64,000 nucleotides of DNA from Glycomyces harbinensis (lineage in GTDB: Bacteria > Actinomycetota > Actinomycetes > Mycobacteriales > Micromonosporaceae): contig NZ_FNAD01000010.1 in NCBI RefSeq assembly GCF_900101745.1, positions 1 to 64,000 on the forward strand, in the 5' to 3' direction. The notes below the pieces were generated by a model that saw only the letters and a program-made list of their open reading frames with translations, made no database searches and was not told the DNA's origin. A program made the translations under genes and the position numbers. Shown piece by piece: positions 1-10,287 of the stretch. Positions within the stretch are counted from its first letter, which is position 1, and each line of letters begins with the position of its first letter.

Positions 1-557
1 AACGAGGCACATACCGTAGGCAAAGGCCCTCTGAAGCGCCACCTGCGATGATCACGACCGGTTGGCATCTGCGCCCGATCCACGCGCACCCCGACAGTCC
101 CGACCAACACCCACCACCGCAAGCAGCACCACCCGGCACCACCATTCACCACCACCACCACCACCACCCAACACCACCCGCACCCCGGGTGCGGTACCCG
201 CACGCTCGAGCACGGGCGCCGGGCATCACTACCCCGGTACTACGCCCGCGCCCTGGGGGCTGGCAGTCTGATGCCACCGCGCACACTGCCAGCACCAACC
301 CCAAGGGACCAGCACCCACGCCGGTGCCCTGCACGCCGACCGGTACCCGCCCAGCCTGCCAGCACCACCAGGGCAGGAGCGGGGAACCGGCACAGGAGCA
401 GGAACAGAAGCGGGAGCAGGGGCGGGAGTGGGAACGGGCGCCGAGGAGCCGAAGCCAAAGGCGAGGCCGGTGCGGTGGTGCTCAGTGCAAGAGGCCCATC
501 GCAAGGGGGCCTACCGCAGGACGCCGACGACTGGAGCAGGAAGGAGGAGACCCCGAC
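1..557. other. Low-complexity region without a convincing gene
   Basis: No reading frame here combines a ribosome binding site, actinomycete-like third-position GC bias and a recognisable protein. The stretch has a CAC-rich block near 130-180 and a purine-rich block near 370-440 made of GGAGC/GGAAC-like words. Long frames exist on both strands but translate to Pro/Arg/His-rich low-complexity peptides, typical of shadow frames in GC-rich DNA. It could be eroded coding sequence linked to the repeats that follow. Confidence 0.5.
135..176. repeat. CAC-rich trinucleotide repeat
   Basis: A run of CAC triplets with few interruptions. In one plus-strand frame it would encode a His run and in another a Pro/Thr run. 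Neither frame has a supported start, so I treat it as simple-sequence DNA. Confidence 0.6.
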
Positions 558-1133
558 ATGACCACTACCGGCACACCCACCAACACCACCAACGCCGACA
601 CCAACACCAGCACACCCACCGACACCGACACCATGGTGCGCCTCGCGGGCGCGACCGTGCACCGCAACCACACCCACCACCACTGCCACTGCCGCGCCAT
701 CACCGGGCAGGCCCTGGCAACACACGCCCCGCCCGCTACGCACCTCATCGTCGCCGCCTGCTCGAACCGCAGCCGAGACGGCGCCCCGGGGCCGCAACAC
801 AGGCCCGGCCCACCACTCACCGCTTCGTCGCTGCCTGTTCGAACCGCGAACGAGACGGTGCCTAGAGTCGGCACGGCAGGCCCGGCCCGCTGGTCCGTTG
901 GTGCCCGCTCGAACCGTAAGCCGCAGCGTCGCTTCGAGATCAGCGAAGTACCCCGCCCCGCCACGCACCTCCGCATTGGCGCGCTCGAACCACAGCCGAG
1001 ACGGCGCCCAGGGGCCGCAACACAGGCCCGGCCCGCCACCAACCGCTTCGTCGCTGCCCGCTCTGACCCCGCCCGAGACGGCACTCAAGGCCGCCATCGA
1101 CCCCGCCCCACCTCATCATCGCCGCCCGTTTGA
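558..1133 (+). CDS. Doubtful Thr-rich small protein running into a repeat array
   Basis: An ATG follows an AGGAGG-like sequence by about ten bases. The first 60 or so codons have the third-position G/C bias of the real genes: a Thr/Asn/Asp-rich start, then a His/Cys-rich patch (HHHCHC near residues 44-49). From about residue 65 the frame enters the degenerate DNA repeats at 755-1530 and the protein becomes compositionally arbitrary. I do not recognise a family. Either the 5' part is the remnant of a gene whose 3' end was replaced by repeat DNA, or the whole frame is chance. The ribosome binding site and codon bias are the only positive evidence. Confidence 0.25.
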   Translation: MTTTGTPTNTTNADTNTSTPTDTDTMVRLAGATVHRNHTHHHCHCRAITGQALATHAPPATHLIVAACSNRSRDGAPGPQHRPGPPLTASSLPVRTANETVPRVGTAGPARWSVGARSNRKPQRRFEISEVPRPATHLRIGALEPQPRRRPGAATQARPATNRFVAARSDPARDGTQGRHRPRPTSSSPPV

Positions 1134-1530
1134 GCCACAACCGAGACGGCGCCCCAGGTCGGCAACCCACCCCCGGCCCACCGCACAACGCACCGTCGGC
1201 GCCCGCCCGAACCGCAACCCGAAGCGATGCTTCGGGATCGGCGAAGTACCCCGCACCATCCACCGGCACCGGAGGCCACGGACGTCGCGCCCGGCCCCGC
1301 ATTCGCCTCGCACCGCTTCGAACCACGACCACCGAGCAAAACACCCGGCAACACACCCCGACCCACCACCGACCGCTTCGTCGCCGCCCGCTCGAAGCTT
1401 TAGCGAACCGCCGCCCGGATCAGCGACGCGCCCTCGGCCTACCACCCACCACTCCGTCGCTTCCCGCTTGAACTTCTGTGTACCACTCGCCTTCCGTTCG
1501 AGCCGCGAACGAGATGCAGCTCGGGCCCAG
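755..1530. repeat. Degenerate tandem array, about 75 bp per unit
   Basis: About nine units start near 755, 832, 901, 978, 1052, 1120, 1199, 1385 and 1459; the segment 1199-1385 probably holds more than one. Most units open with a version of GCCCGCTCGAACC and many close with CCGCTTCGTCG. Two sub-types recur. One contains CCGAGACGGCGCCC followed by a GGCCCGGCCC-like word (units at 755, 978, partly 1120). The other contains GCTTCGAGATCAGCGAAGTA or GCTTCGGGATCGGCGAAGTA (units at 901 and 1199). Units differ at many positions and carry indels, so no frame is conserved. This is not a CRISPR layout. Confidence 0.7.
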
Positions 1531-1730
1531 CGATGCACGGCCGCGTGGCCACTCTCTGCTTTGCCGATCCCGCTTGGGCCGCAAGCAAAGTGCCGCTTCA
1601 CGGCGATGCGCTGCCGACCGTCCGATGTCGCAGGCTGCGCAGAGCCTTAACTGCACGGCATCCCGCGTGATCGGCGTGAGCGTCGCGCCCTGGACCGTGA
1701 GTGTCGGTGCCGGTTCCTATGCTCGGCGGC

Positions 1731-2018
1731 ATGGAACTCGAGTTCTCCGGTGAGGTCTGGTTTTGGCGCGGGCCCGCGCCCTGGTACTTCGTGACCGTTC
1801 CCGAAGCCGGGTGCCGTGAGCTCGCGGCCGCCTCCGGGGCGGTCAGCTATGGCTGGGGCATGATTCCGGTGACCGCCTGGATCGGGCAGGTCTCCTGGAC
1901 GACCTCCTTGTGGCCCAAGGACGGCCGCTACATCGTCCCGGTCAAGGCCGCGGTCCGCAAGGCGACCGGCGTCGAGGAGGGCGACGAGGTCACCGTCCGG
2001 TTGGCGCTCGACCTCTGA
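1731..2018 (+). CDS. DUF1905 domain protein
   Basis: A 95-residue protein that is essentially one DUF1905 domain. It opens MELEFSGEVW, continues with the aromatic segment WFWRGPAPWYFVTVP (residues 10-24), and ends with an acidic strand, VEEGDEVTVRLALDL. The family is small and beta-rich, often found alone or fused to a YdeI/OmpD-like domain, and has no established biochemical role. I start at the ATG at 1731 because the domain's first strand begins there; an in-frame GTG at 1701 would add ten unrelated residues. It converges on leuA and shares the hairpin at 2025-2060. No partner gene is evident. Confidence 0.8.
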   Translation: MELEFSGEVWFWRGPAPWYFVTVPEAGCRELAAASGAVSYGWGMIPVTAWIGQVSWTTSLWPKDGRYIVPVKAAVRKATGVEEGDEVTVRLALDL

Positions 2019-2024
2019 CACGCC

Positions 2025-2060
2025 GACGGGGGCGGGCCGCTTTCGCGGCCCGCCCCCGTC
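2025..2060. terminator. Bidirectional hairpin terminator between DUF1905 gene and leuA
   Basis: A perfect 16-bp G/C stem (2025-2040 with 2045-2060) closes a TTTC loop. It sits between two convergent stop codons, 6 bp past the plus-strand gene and 9 bp past leuA. There is no long T tract, as is common in actinomycetes. Confidence 0.8.
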
Positions 2061-2069
2061 AACGAGCTC

Positions 2070-3922
<1,853 letters not shown>

Positions 3923-3931
3923 GACCCCGAG

Positions 3932-3961
3932 AGCGTACACCGCGGCGTATACCCCGGTCGA
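3932..3961 (-). promoter_or_regulatory. Candidate promoter of the leuA leader
   Basis: On the minus strand a TCGACC -35-like hexamer (3961-3956) and a TACGCT -10-like hexamer (3937-3932) are separated by 18 bases. The predicted transcript would begin at or just before the leader ATG at 3922. A second possible -10, TATACG, lies about 15 bases further upstream. Confidence 0.4.
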
Positions 3962-4018
3962 CTCGAACGCCCGGATACTGGGACGGCGCGGCGCCGTCCT
4001 ATCAGGCGCCGGCGGCCG

Positions 4019-4597
4019 TCACGGCTGGATGAGCAGCTCGTCGATCGGGAGGCGCACGCGAGGGTTGCGGTCGGGTCCGGCCACCGATTCGTGCAGGTAG
4101 GACGGGTCGCCGGCGACGCCGATCGCCATCACGGTCGTGGGCACGAGCGGCGCGGCGAGCTCGAACTCGGCGGCCAGGGCCGCCGCGTCGAAACCACCCA
4201 TCTGGCGTACCGTCAGCCCCTCGGCCGCGGCCTGGAACGTCAGGTGCGCCATGGCCTGCCCGAGGTCGTAGGCGGCGTGCGGGAGCGGGCCCTTCGCGTT
4301 GGCGTCGGTGCGGACGCCGACCAGCAGCGCCGAGGCGTGCGAGGCCCAGTCGCGGTTGCCGGGGTCGAGGCAGTCGAGGACGCGCTTGAACTCGCCGGTC
4401 TCGCGCTTCGCGAGCAGGAACCGCCACGGCTGCGTGTTGCCCGCGCTCGGGGACCAGCGGGCGGCCTCGAGCAGGGCGGTGACCTGGGCGTCGGTGAGGT
4501 CCACGTCGGGGGCGAACGCGCGCGTCGAGGCGCGTGCGGCCAGCAAGGGGTGGATGGGGACCGCGGTCTGTGCGTGGCGGTCGGTCGGTGCGTTCAT
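4019..4597 (-). CDS. Nitroreductase family protein
   Basis: A 192-residue FMN-dependent nitroreductase-fold protein, expected to be a cytosolic NAD(P)H oxidoreductase acting on nitroaromatics, quinones or related electron acceptors. Family features: RASTRAF near residues 22-28 (flavin phosphate contact), WSPSAGNTQPWRF (about 48-60), and a C-terminal R-x-R-L-P-I-D-E segment. I place the start at the ATG at 4597, which has AAGGA a few bases upstream; the longer frame to 4678 adds a Pro/Arg-rich segment without family resemblance. It is not coupled to leuA (upstream gene on the other side of a 228-bp gap) or to the lipoprotein gene. Substrate cannot be read from the sequence. Confidence 0.85.
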   Translation of the reverse strand: MNAPTDRHAQTAVPIHPLLAARASTRAFAPDVDLTDAQVTALLEAARWSPSAGNTQPWRFLLAKRETGEFKRVLDCLDPGNRDWASHASALLVGVRTDANAKGPLPHAAYDLGQAMAHLTFQAAAEGLTVRQMGGFDAAALAAEFELAAPLVPTTVMAIGVAGDPSYLHESVAGPDRNPRVRLPIDELLIQP

Positions 4598-4729
4598 GCG
4601 CGGTCCTTCGGTAGCAGGGGGCTCCTGCCGGGGCTCCGGTCGGGTCGCCCGGCGGGGGCCGGTCAGCGTCGTCGCCACCGTTCATAGTGCCACGCCGGGC
4701 CGGTCGAACCGCTGCTCGTGTCGCCTTCC

Positions 4730-5533
4730 TTACTCTCCGGCGGTCGCGCTGGGGGAGGGCGTCGGACTCGGCGACGGCGTCCCCGACGGATCCGGACTCG
4801 GCGTCCCCGACGCCCCGGGGGAGGGCGTCGCCGACGGGTCCACTGACGGGCTCGGCTCCTCGGGTGCCTTGCGCCCCAACGGCTCTTCGTCGGTGATCTC
4901 GCCCGGCAGCTCGACCGTGCCGGCGGCGGCGGTCGGCGGCGCGGCCAGTTCGAGCGTGCCGAAGGCGCCGCTGGCGACCGACAGGATCGTCCCCGACTGG
5001 TCGAGGCACCACTCGCCGGCGGGGATGGGCGTGTCGACGACCACGGTGTTCGGAGTGAGCGTGAAGCAGTCGCCCTCCTGGGAGACCGCGAACGGCAGGT
5101 GCCGGTCGAGCAGCTGCGGCAGCCAGGCCACGAACGGCTGCTGGACGTGCGGGTCGAAGGCGCGGGGGATCTCCCCGGTGATCCCCGCGAGCTTCACGCA
5201 CCGGTTCGCCGCGCACTGGAAGAACCCGCCGGTGGTCCACGCGACCGTGACGTCGACGGTGCCGCCGAGCGCCCAGTCGGGGACGTCGACCCGCCAGGTG
5301 CCGTCGTCGGCGGCCCACACGGTGACCGTGCCGCCCTCCGACCACGTGTACTCGGCGGTGAAGGTCGCGTCGAGGGCCTTGGTGACGCGGCCGATGAGGG
5401 CCGACTGGGCGCTGGTGCGCCGCGGGGCCGGCTCGGGCTGGTCGACGGCGGTCGCGGTGCCGCAGCCCGCGAGTACGAGCGCGAGGGACACCGTGAGCGC
5501 CGCCACTGCCGTCCCGGTCCTGATGTGTGCCAC
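4730..5533 (-). CDS. Secreted lipoprotein with a Pro/Ser-rich C-terminal tail
   Basis: A 267-residue protein with a signal peptide ending in a lipobox, LVLAGC, so Cys near residue 24 should be lipidated and the protein anchored on the outer face of the membrane. The body (about 30-205) is beta-rich with several Trp residues and paired cysteines (FQCAANRCVKLAG), resembling actinobacterial lipoproteins built like LolA/LppX, though I cannot assign the family firmly. From about residue 215 it becomes a Pro-Ser-Thr-Gly repeat (PSP/GTPSP words), likely a flexible wall-spanning tail; an unusual position, because such linkers normally sit at the N-terminus of lipoproteins. Start is GTG at 5533, where the signal peptide begins; upstream codons are unrelated. 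Confidence 0.75.
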   Translation of the reverse strand: MAHIRTGTAVAALTVSLALVLAGCGTATAVDQPEPAPRRTSAQSALIGRVTKALDATFTAEYTWSEGGTVTVWAADDGTWRVDVPDWALGGTVDVTVAWTTGGFFQCAANRCVKLAGITGEIPRAFDPHVQQPFVAWLPQLLDRHLPFAVSQEGDCFTLTPNTVVVDTPIPAGEWCLDQSGTILSVASGAFGTLELAAPPTAAAGTVELPGEITDEEPLGRKAPEEPSPSVDPSATPSPGASGTPSPDPSGTPSPSPTPSPSATAGE

Positions 5534-5676
5534 CCGCCGATTCTCTGTCCCATCACCCAGAACGACCTGGCGACACACCGGTGGTCGCGGTTAAGGTGAC
5601 ATGGCCGTCGCTGTGACGACGGCTCGGCCGGGCGGCCGTGAGCCGCCGGAGACAACAGCTGAGTGAGGTGACACCT

Positions 5677-6942
5677 GTGGCGCTAGTCGTGCAGAAGTAC
5701 GGCGGATCATCGGTCGAGAACGCCGAGCGCGTCAAGCGCGTCGCCGAGCGGGTGGTCGCGACGCGAAAGCGCGGCGACGACGTCGTCGTCGTCGTCTCGG
5801 CCATGGGTGACACCACCGATGAACTGCTCGACCTCGCCGCGCAGGTCTCGCCGGTCCCCGAACCGCGCGAACTGGACATGCTGCTGACCGCCGGCGAGCG
5901 CATCTCGATGGCGCTGCTGGCGATGGCCATCAACAACCTGGGCTTCCAGGCCCGGTCGTTCACCGGCTCGCAGGCGGGCATGATCACGACCGCGGCGCAC
6001 GGCGTCGCGCGCATCATCGACGTCACGCCCGGGCGGATCCGCTCCTCGCTCGACGAGGGGTTCATCACGATCGTCGCCGGGTTCCAGGGCGTCAGCCAGG
6101 ACACCAAGGACATCACCACGCTCGGGCGCGGCGGGTCGGACACGACCGCCGTCGCCCTGGCCGCCGCGCTCGAAGCGGACGTGTGCGAGATCTACTCCGA
6201 CGTCGACGGGGTCTTCACCGCCGACCCGCGCATCGTCCCCAACGCGAAGAAGCTGGACACGATCACGTTCGAGGAGATGCTGGAGATGGCCGCCTCGGGC
6301 GCCAAGATCCTGCACCTGCGCAGCGTCGAATACGCCCGCCGCTACGGGATGCCGCTGCACGTCCGATCGTCGTACTCGACCAAGACCGGCACGCTCGTGT
6401 CGGGTTACATGGAGGAGCTGCCCGTGGAGCAAGCACTCATCAGCGGCGTCGCGCACGACCGCTCCGAAGCCAAGATCACCGTCACGCGCGTCCCGGACAA
6501 GCCCGGCGCCGCGGCCGCGATCTTCCAGGTCATCGCCGACGCCGAGATCGACATCGACATGATCGTGCAGAACGTGTCGACCTCCGGCAACGGCCACACC
6601 GACATCTCCTTCACCCTCCCCAAGGAGTCGGGCCCGAAGGCGACCGGGGCGCTGAAGAAGCACCAGGGCCCGATCGGGTTCGAGAAGCTCATCTACGACG
6701 AGAACATCGGCAAGGTGTCCCTCATCGGCGCCGGGATGCGCTCGCACCCGGGCGTGACCGCGAACTTCTGCCAGGCGCTGGCCGACGCGGGCGTGAACAT
6801 CGAGATCATCTCGACCTCGGAGATCCGCATCTCCGTGGTCTGCCGCGACACCGACCTCGACGCGGCGGTGCGCGCGGTCCACGACAAGTTCGAACTCGGC
6901 GGCCAGGAAGCGGCCGTCGTCTACGCGGGGACGGGGCGATAG
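5677..6942 (+). CDS. lysC: Aspartate kinase
   Basis: Phosphorylates aspartate, the first step toward lysine/diaminopimelate, threonine and methionine. The 421-residue protein has KYGGSS (7-12) for ATP binding, TAGERIS (about 74-80), GRGGSDTTA (about 154-162), then two C-terminal ACT domains (about 265-421) that bind the feedback inhibitors. The start is GTG at 5677 after a TGAGGTGA element; the longer frame from 5638 begins inside a hairpin-rich leader. An internal ATG at 6409 fits the separate beta subunit known for actinobacterial LysC. asd follows after two bases, so the two form an operon for beta-aspartyl phosphate production and use. Confidence 0.97.
   Translation: MALVVQKYGGSSVENAERVKRVAERVVATRKRGDDVVVVVSAMGDTTDELLDLAAQVSPVPEPRELDMLLTAGERISMALLAMAINNLGFQARSFTGSQAGMITTAAHGVARIIDVTPGRIRSSLDEGFITIVAGFQGVSQDTKDITTLGRGGSDTTAVALAAALEADVCEIYSDVDGVFTADPRIVPNAKKLDTITFEEMLEMAASGAKILHLRSVEYARRYGMPLHVRSSYSTKTGTLVSGYMEELPVEQALISGVAHDRSEAKITVTRVPDKPGAAAAIFQVIADAEIDIDMIVQNVSTSGNGHTDISFTLPKESGPKATGALKKHQGPIGFEKLIYDENIGKVSLIGAGMRSHPGVTANFCQALADAGVNIEIISTSEIRISVVCRDTDLDAAVRAVHDKFELGGQEAAVVYAGTGR
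6409..6942 (+). other. Internal translation start: aspartate kinase beta subunit
   Basis: Codon 245 of lysC is an ATG beginning [13 protein letters not shown], equivalent in position and sequence to the start of the beta subunit that Corynebacterium lysC makes from the same gene. The product would be the 177-residue regulatory ACT part alone. There is no strong ribosome binding site just upstream, so use of this start is inferred from the family. Confidence 0.5.
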
Positions 6943-6944
6943 GC

Positions 6945-8015
6945 ATGGGACGCAAGCTGAACGTCGCGATCGTCGGCGCCACCGGCGTCGTCGGCTCGAT
7001 CATGCGCCGCCTCATCGCCGCCGAGCGCGGCAACTGGGGCGAGGTCCGCCTCATCGCCTCGGCCCGCTCGGCCGGGAAGCTCCTGCAGGTCGGCGACGAG
7101 ACCATCGAGGTCCAGGCGATCGGCGCCGACGTCTTCGACGGCATCGACATCGCCCACTTCGACCTGCCCGACGACGTCAGCGCCGAATGGGTGCCCGTCG
7201 CCGCCGCCAAGGGCGTCGTCGTGATCGACAAATCCGGGTACTTCCGCATGGACCCGGACGTGCCGCTGGTGTGCCGCGAGGCCAACGCCGAGGCGGCGCT
7301 GCACCGCCCCAAGGGCATCATCGCGAACGCGAACTGCACGACCCTCGCGCTCATCCCGACGCTCGCGGCGCTCGACGAGCACTTCGGGCTCGTGTCGATG
7401 TCCGTGGCCTCCTACCAGGCCGCCTCCGGTTCGGGCAAGGAAGGGCTGGAGGCGCTGTACGCGCAGGTCCAGAAGCTCATCGGCGCCGACAGGGTCGGCA
7501 CCGAGACCGGCGACGTGCGCGCGATCCTCGGCGAGGACTTCAACGCCCCGTTCGGGGCGCCGCTGGCGCTCAACGTGGTGCCGAAGGTCGGCGGCTGGAA
7601 GGACGACGGCTGGACCTCCGAGGAGCTGAAGGTCCGCAACGAGTCCCGCAAGATCCTCGGCCTGCCCGACCTCAAGGTCGCCTCGACGTGCGTGCGCGTG
7701 CCGGTGGCCGTGGGCCACTCGCAGGTCGTGCACGCGACGTTCGACCGCGAGGTGACCGTCGACGAGGCCCGCCGGGTGCTGAACGCGGCCGAGGGCGTCG
7801 ACGTCGTGGACGACCCGGCGAACATGGTCTTCCCGATGCCGATCGACTCGGTCGGCAAGGGCGGCACCCAGGTCGGGCGCATCCGCCAGTCGATCGACTT
7901 CCCGAACTCGCTCGAGTTCTTCGTGGTCGCCGACAACCTCATGAAGGGCGCGGCCCTCAACTCCATCGAGACCGCCGACCTCGTGCGCCGCGAACTCGAA
8001 GCGGCGCAGGCGTAA
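6945..8015 (+). CDS. asd: Aspartate-semialdehyde dehydrogenase
   Basis: Reduces beta-aspartyl phosphate, made by the upstream kinase, to aspartate semialdehyde with NADPH. The 356-residue protein starts with the Rossmann motif VGATGVVG (10-17). It carries the catalytic cysteine in NANCTTL (C131), the SGSGKEG segment (161-167), and the substrate and base residues R252 and H259 in CVRVPVAVGHS. Length is normal for the family. The ATG at 6945 is two bases past the lysC stop, so translation is probably coupled. A strong hairpin at 8031-8064 ends the operon. Confidence 0.97.
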   Translation: MGRKLNVAIVGATGVVGSIMRRLIAAERGNWGEVRLIASARSAGKLLQVGDETIEVQAIGADVFDGIDIAHFDLPDDVSAEWVPVAAAKGVVVIDKSGYFRMDPDVPLVCREANAEAALHRPKGIIANANCTTLALIPTLAALDEHFGLVSMSVASYQAASGSGKEGLEALYAQVQKLIGADRVGTETGDVRAILGEDFNAPFGAPLALNVVPKVGGWKDDGWTSEELKVRNESRKILGLPDLKVASTCVRVPVAVGHSQVVHATFDREVTVDEARRVLNAAEGVDVVDDPANMVFPMPIDSVGKGGTQVGRIRQSIDFPNSLEFFVVADNLMKGAALNSIETADLVRRELEAAQA

Positions 8016-8030
8016 CCGCAAGACGGCGAA

Positions 8031-8064
8031 ACGGCGGCCCGGGGTGGGAGCCCCGGGCCGCCGT
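8031..8064 (+). terminator. Terminator of lysC-asd
   Basis: A perfect 14-bp stem (8031-8044 with 8051-8064) around a TGGGAG loop, starting 16 bases after the asd stop. No T tract follows. Confidence 0.8.
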
Positions 8065-8202
8065 GCGTTCGGCGGGCACCACGGACACCGGTCGTTTCGC
8101 GAATCGGGCGTCCCTTGGCAAGAACCCTGCCACGGGGGTCCGACGAAACGGTGTTCGAACGACACGCGATCCGCGGGCACCGCCAGTGTCCGCAGAAGCC
8201 GA

Positions 8203-8235
8203 CCGCCGGGCCCCCGATACGAGGGTGCCCGGCGG
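8203..8235 (-). terminator. Hairpin terminator of the ABC transporter operon
   Basis: CCGCCGGGC (8203-8211) pairs with GCCCGGCGG (8227-8235), with extra CCC/GGG pairs inside. It lies just downstream of the permease stop codon on the minus strand. The 190 bp between the two convergent operons holds only this and the asd hairpin; I see no gene there. Confidence 0.65.
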
Positions 8236-8253
8236 GTCCGACAATCCGCTGTT

Positions 8254-9045
8254 CTAAGCGTCGCGCTTCTTGAAGAGCGTCCAGGCCGCGGCGATGATGA
8301 GGGCCGCGAAGACCGCGAACACCCCGCCCGAGCCCCAGCGGCCGAAGTAGTCGAAGTCCGGCATCCCCGGACCCATGTCCATCGCCGACAGGTCGACCGC
8401 CATCAGGCGCGCCCCCGACGAGAACGGCAGGAACTTCACGACCGGCACCAGCCAGTCCACCGACGGCAGGAACGACAGCCCGAAGATCAGGTTCTCGACG
8501 ATCAGCGGCACCAGGAAGATCACGACCAGCGCCGAGGGCACGCCCCGGAACAGCAGGCCCAGGCCGAGCCCCGCCAGCGTGTAGATCAGCGTGTACGCCA
8601 GGTACCCGACCAGGGCCGAGCGCAGCGGGTCCTCGAACAGGCCCGGCACGTCGCCCCACAGCAGCTGCATCGCCAGCGCGTTGAGCGCCACCGACAGCAC
8701 CGTCACCACCACGGTGACGCCCGAGACCACGAGGATCTTCGCGAGGATCAGCCGCGAGCGCTGCGGCAGCGCCGTCAGCGTCGGCTGGATCGTGCCGTGC
8801 CGGTACTCGTGCCCGGTCGCGAAGATCCCGATGATCGCCATGAACACGGCCAGGAACGGGATGCCGAACGCGGCGCCGCCGTTGAGGCCGGTCGCGAGCG
8901 ACTCCGGGTCGAGCGGCATGTCGGAGACCGCGATGCCGGCGATCACGGGGATCGCCAGGGCGCAGAGCACGCCGATGCCGGTGAGCCAGTACGTGGACCG
9001 CAGCGTCGTCAGCCGCGTCCACTCGTAACGCAGAGCGTCAAGCAT
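8254..9045 (-). CDS. ABC-2 type transporter permease
   Basis: A 263-residue membrane protein with about six hydrophobic segments in the ABC-2 pattern: a short cytosolic start (MLDALRYEWTRLTTLRSTYW), a first membrane helix, an external loop with SDMPLD, then FATGHEYRHGTIQ, the conserved cytosolic coupling segment of this family, and four more helices. With the ATPase encoded just upstream it forms an export-type transporter. I start at the ATG at 9045, where the family's usual N-terminus begins and which overlaps the ATPase gene by 8 bp, implying coupling. Substrate is unknown; similar pairs export antimicrobial peptides or other hydrophobic compounds. Confidence 0.85.
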   Translation of the reverse strand: MLDALRYEWTRLTTLRSTYWLTGIGVLCALAIPVIAGIAVSDMPLDPESLATGLNGGAAFGIPFLAVFMAIIGIFATGHEYRHGTIQPTLTALPQRSRLILAKILVVSGVTVVVTVLSVALNALAMQLLWGDVPGLFEDPLRSALVGYLAYTLIYTLAGLGLGLLFRGVPSALVVIFLVPLIVENLIFGLSFLPSVDWLVPVVKFLPFSSGARLMAVDLSAMDMGPGMPDFDYFGRWGSGGVFAVFAALIIAAAWTLFKKRDA

Positions 9046-10018
9046 TCTCGGTACCACCTGACGGAGTAGCAGGAGCGGAGGGCGCGGCGGGAGCCGCCGG
9101 CGCACCGGCGGCGACCGGTTCGGCCGCGATGAACTCCTCCGAGGAGCCGGTCGCGGACATGAACGCCTCTTCGAGCGAGGCGCTGCGGGTGGACAGCTCG
9201 GACAGCTCGACGTTCTCGGTGAACGCGAGGTGCCCGACCGCGCCGATCTCCATGCCGGAGATGACGAGTTCGCCGTCCTTGCCCTTCGCGACTTCGGCTC
9301 CCGCGCCTTCGAGCGCGGGGACGAAACCGTCCGCGCCGGGGCTGCGGACGATGACGGTGGACTGGGTGAAGTCGCGGACGAACTGGTCCACGTCGCCGTT
9401 GAAGATCATGTTGCCGCGGCCGATGACGACCAGTTCGTCGGCCATGAGCTGCATCTCCGACAGCAGGTGGCTGGAGACGAAGATGGTGCGGCCCTCGGAG
9501 GCGAGGTGCTTGAGCATGTCGCGCATCCAGTGGATGCCGTGCGGGTCGAGCCCGTTGGTGGGCTCGTCGAGCAGGAGGATCTTGGGGTCGCCCAGGAGCG
9601 CCTGGGCGAGGCCGAGGCGCTGGGCCATGCCGAGCGAGTAGCCCTTGGGCTTCTTGCGCTTGACCGTGCCGAGGCCGACCAGTTCCATGACCTCGTCGAT
9701 GCGCTTCTCGCCGACGCCGTTGGCGCTGGCGAGCATCCGGAGGTGGTTGCGGGCGGAGCGGGTGGGGTGGAAGGGCTTGGCCTCGAGGAGGGCGCCGACC
9801 TTGTTCATGGGGCGGCGGATGTCGGTGAACTTCTCGCCGTCGAAGAGGGTCTCACCCCCGCCGTGGTCGAGGCCGAGCATGAGTCGCATGGTCGTGGACT
9901 TGCCCGAGCCGTTGGGCCCGAGGAATCCGGTGACGACGCCGGGCCTGACGTCGAATGAGAGTTGGTCTACGGCCACCGTCTTGCGGTAGCGCTTGTATAG
10001 ACCCTTCGCGGTGATCAA
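9038..10018 (-). CDS. ABC transporter ATP-binding protein
   Basis: A 326-residue ATPase that drives the ABC-2 permease encoded next to it. Walker A is GPNGSGKS (34-41), the signature is a variant, SLGMAQR (128-134), Walker B with catalytic Glu is ILLLDEP (147-153), and the D-loop GLD follows. Family features such as the BcrA-like sequence GALLEAKPFHPTRSARNHL (75-93) point to the DrrA/BcrA-type export group. The C-terminus is an unusual Ala/Pro-rich tail of about 30 residues. The start codon is a TTG at 10018 with GGAG about seven bases upstream. No regulator is adjacent, so what induces the operon is not visible. Confidence 0.9.
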   Translation of the reverse strand: MITAKGLYKRYRKTVAVDQLSFDVRPGVVTGFLGPNGSGKSTTMRLMLGLDHGGGETLFDGEKFTDIRRPMNKVGALLEAKPFHPTRSARNHLRMLASANGVGEKRIDEVMELVGLGTVKRKKPKGYSLGMAQRLGLAQALLGDPKILLLDEPTNGLDPHGIHWMRDMLKHLASEGRTIFVSSHLLSEMQLMADELVVIGRGNMIFNGDVDQFVRDFTQSTVIVRSPGADGFVPALEGAGAEVAKGKDGELVISGMEIGAVGHLAFTENVELSELSTRSASLEEAFMSATGSSEEFIAAEPVAAGAPAAPAAPSAPATPSGGTENA

Positions 10019-10151
10019 GGGGGCTCCAGTTCTCAGCGGTCTGGTTTCGCGGGTCTTGGACGTTGCCAGTCTATGGAGGACGCGCGCGCCCGTGCATCGG
10101 CGCTCGGACCGGTTTCGGTGTCCTCCTCAGGGAGGAGCGGGCGGTTTGCGC

Positions 10152-10165
10152 AGTACTGGGGTACT
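10152..10165. promoter_or_regulatory. Inverted repeat between divergent genes
   Basis: AGTAC-TGGG-GTACT is a perfect 5-bp inverted repeat in the 269-bp gap between the ABC ATPase gene (minus) and the anchored surface protein gene (plus). It has the shape of a dimeric repressor site, but the regulator is unknown. Confidence 0.3.
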
Positions 10166-10287
10166 ACTCGCGTCGTTTCGCGCTCGGCTGTTCATGTTCG
10201 GTTCACGCCTCGCTCCGGTGCGGGTTCCCTATGGTCGGTGGACTGGGTCCGTCCCTCCCGTCCCAACTGAAGAACAGGAGCCGCACT

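Noticed and set aside
48-557. N-terminal part of a 361-codon frame including a His run
   Set aside because: Low complexity, no ribosome binding site at 48 and no codon bias; only the part from 558 has any support.
755-1530. CRISPR array
   Set aside because: Units vary throughout their length, including the presumed repeat part, spacing is irregular, and no cas genes are nearby.
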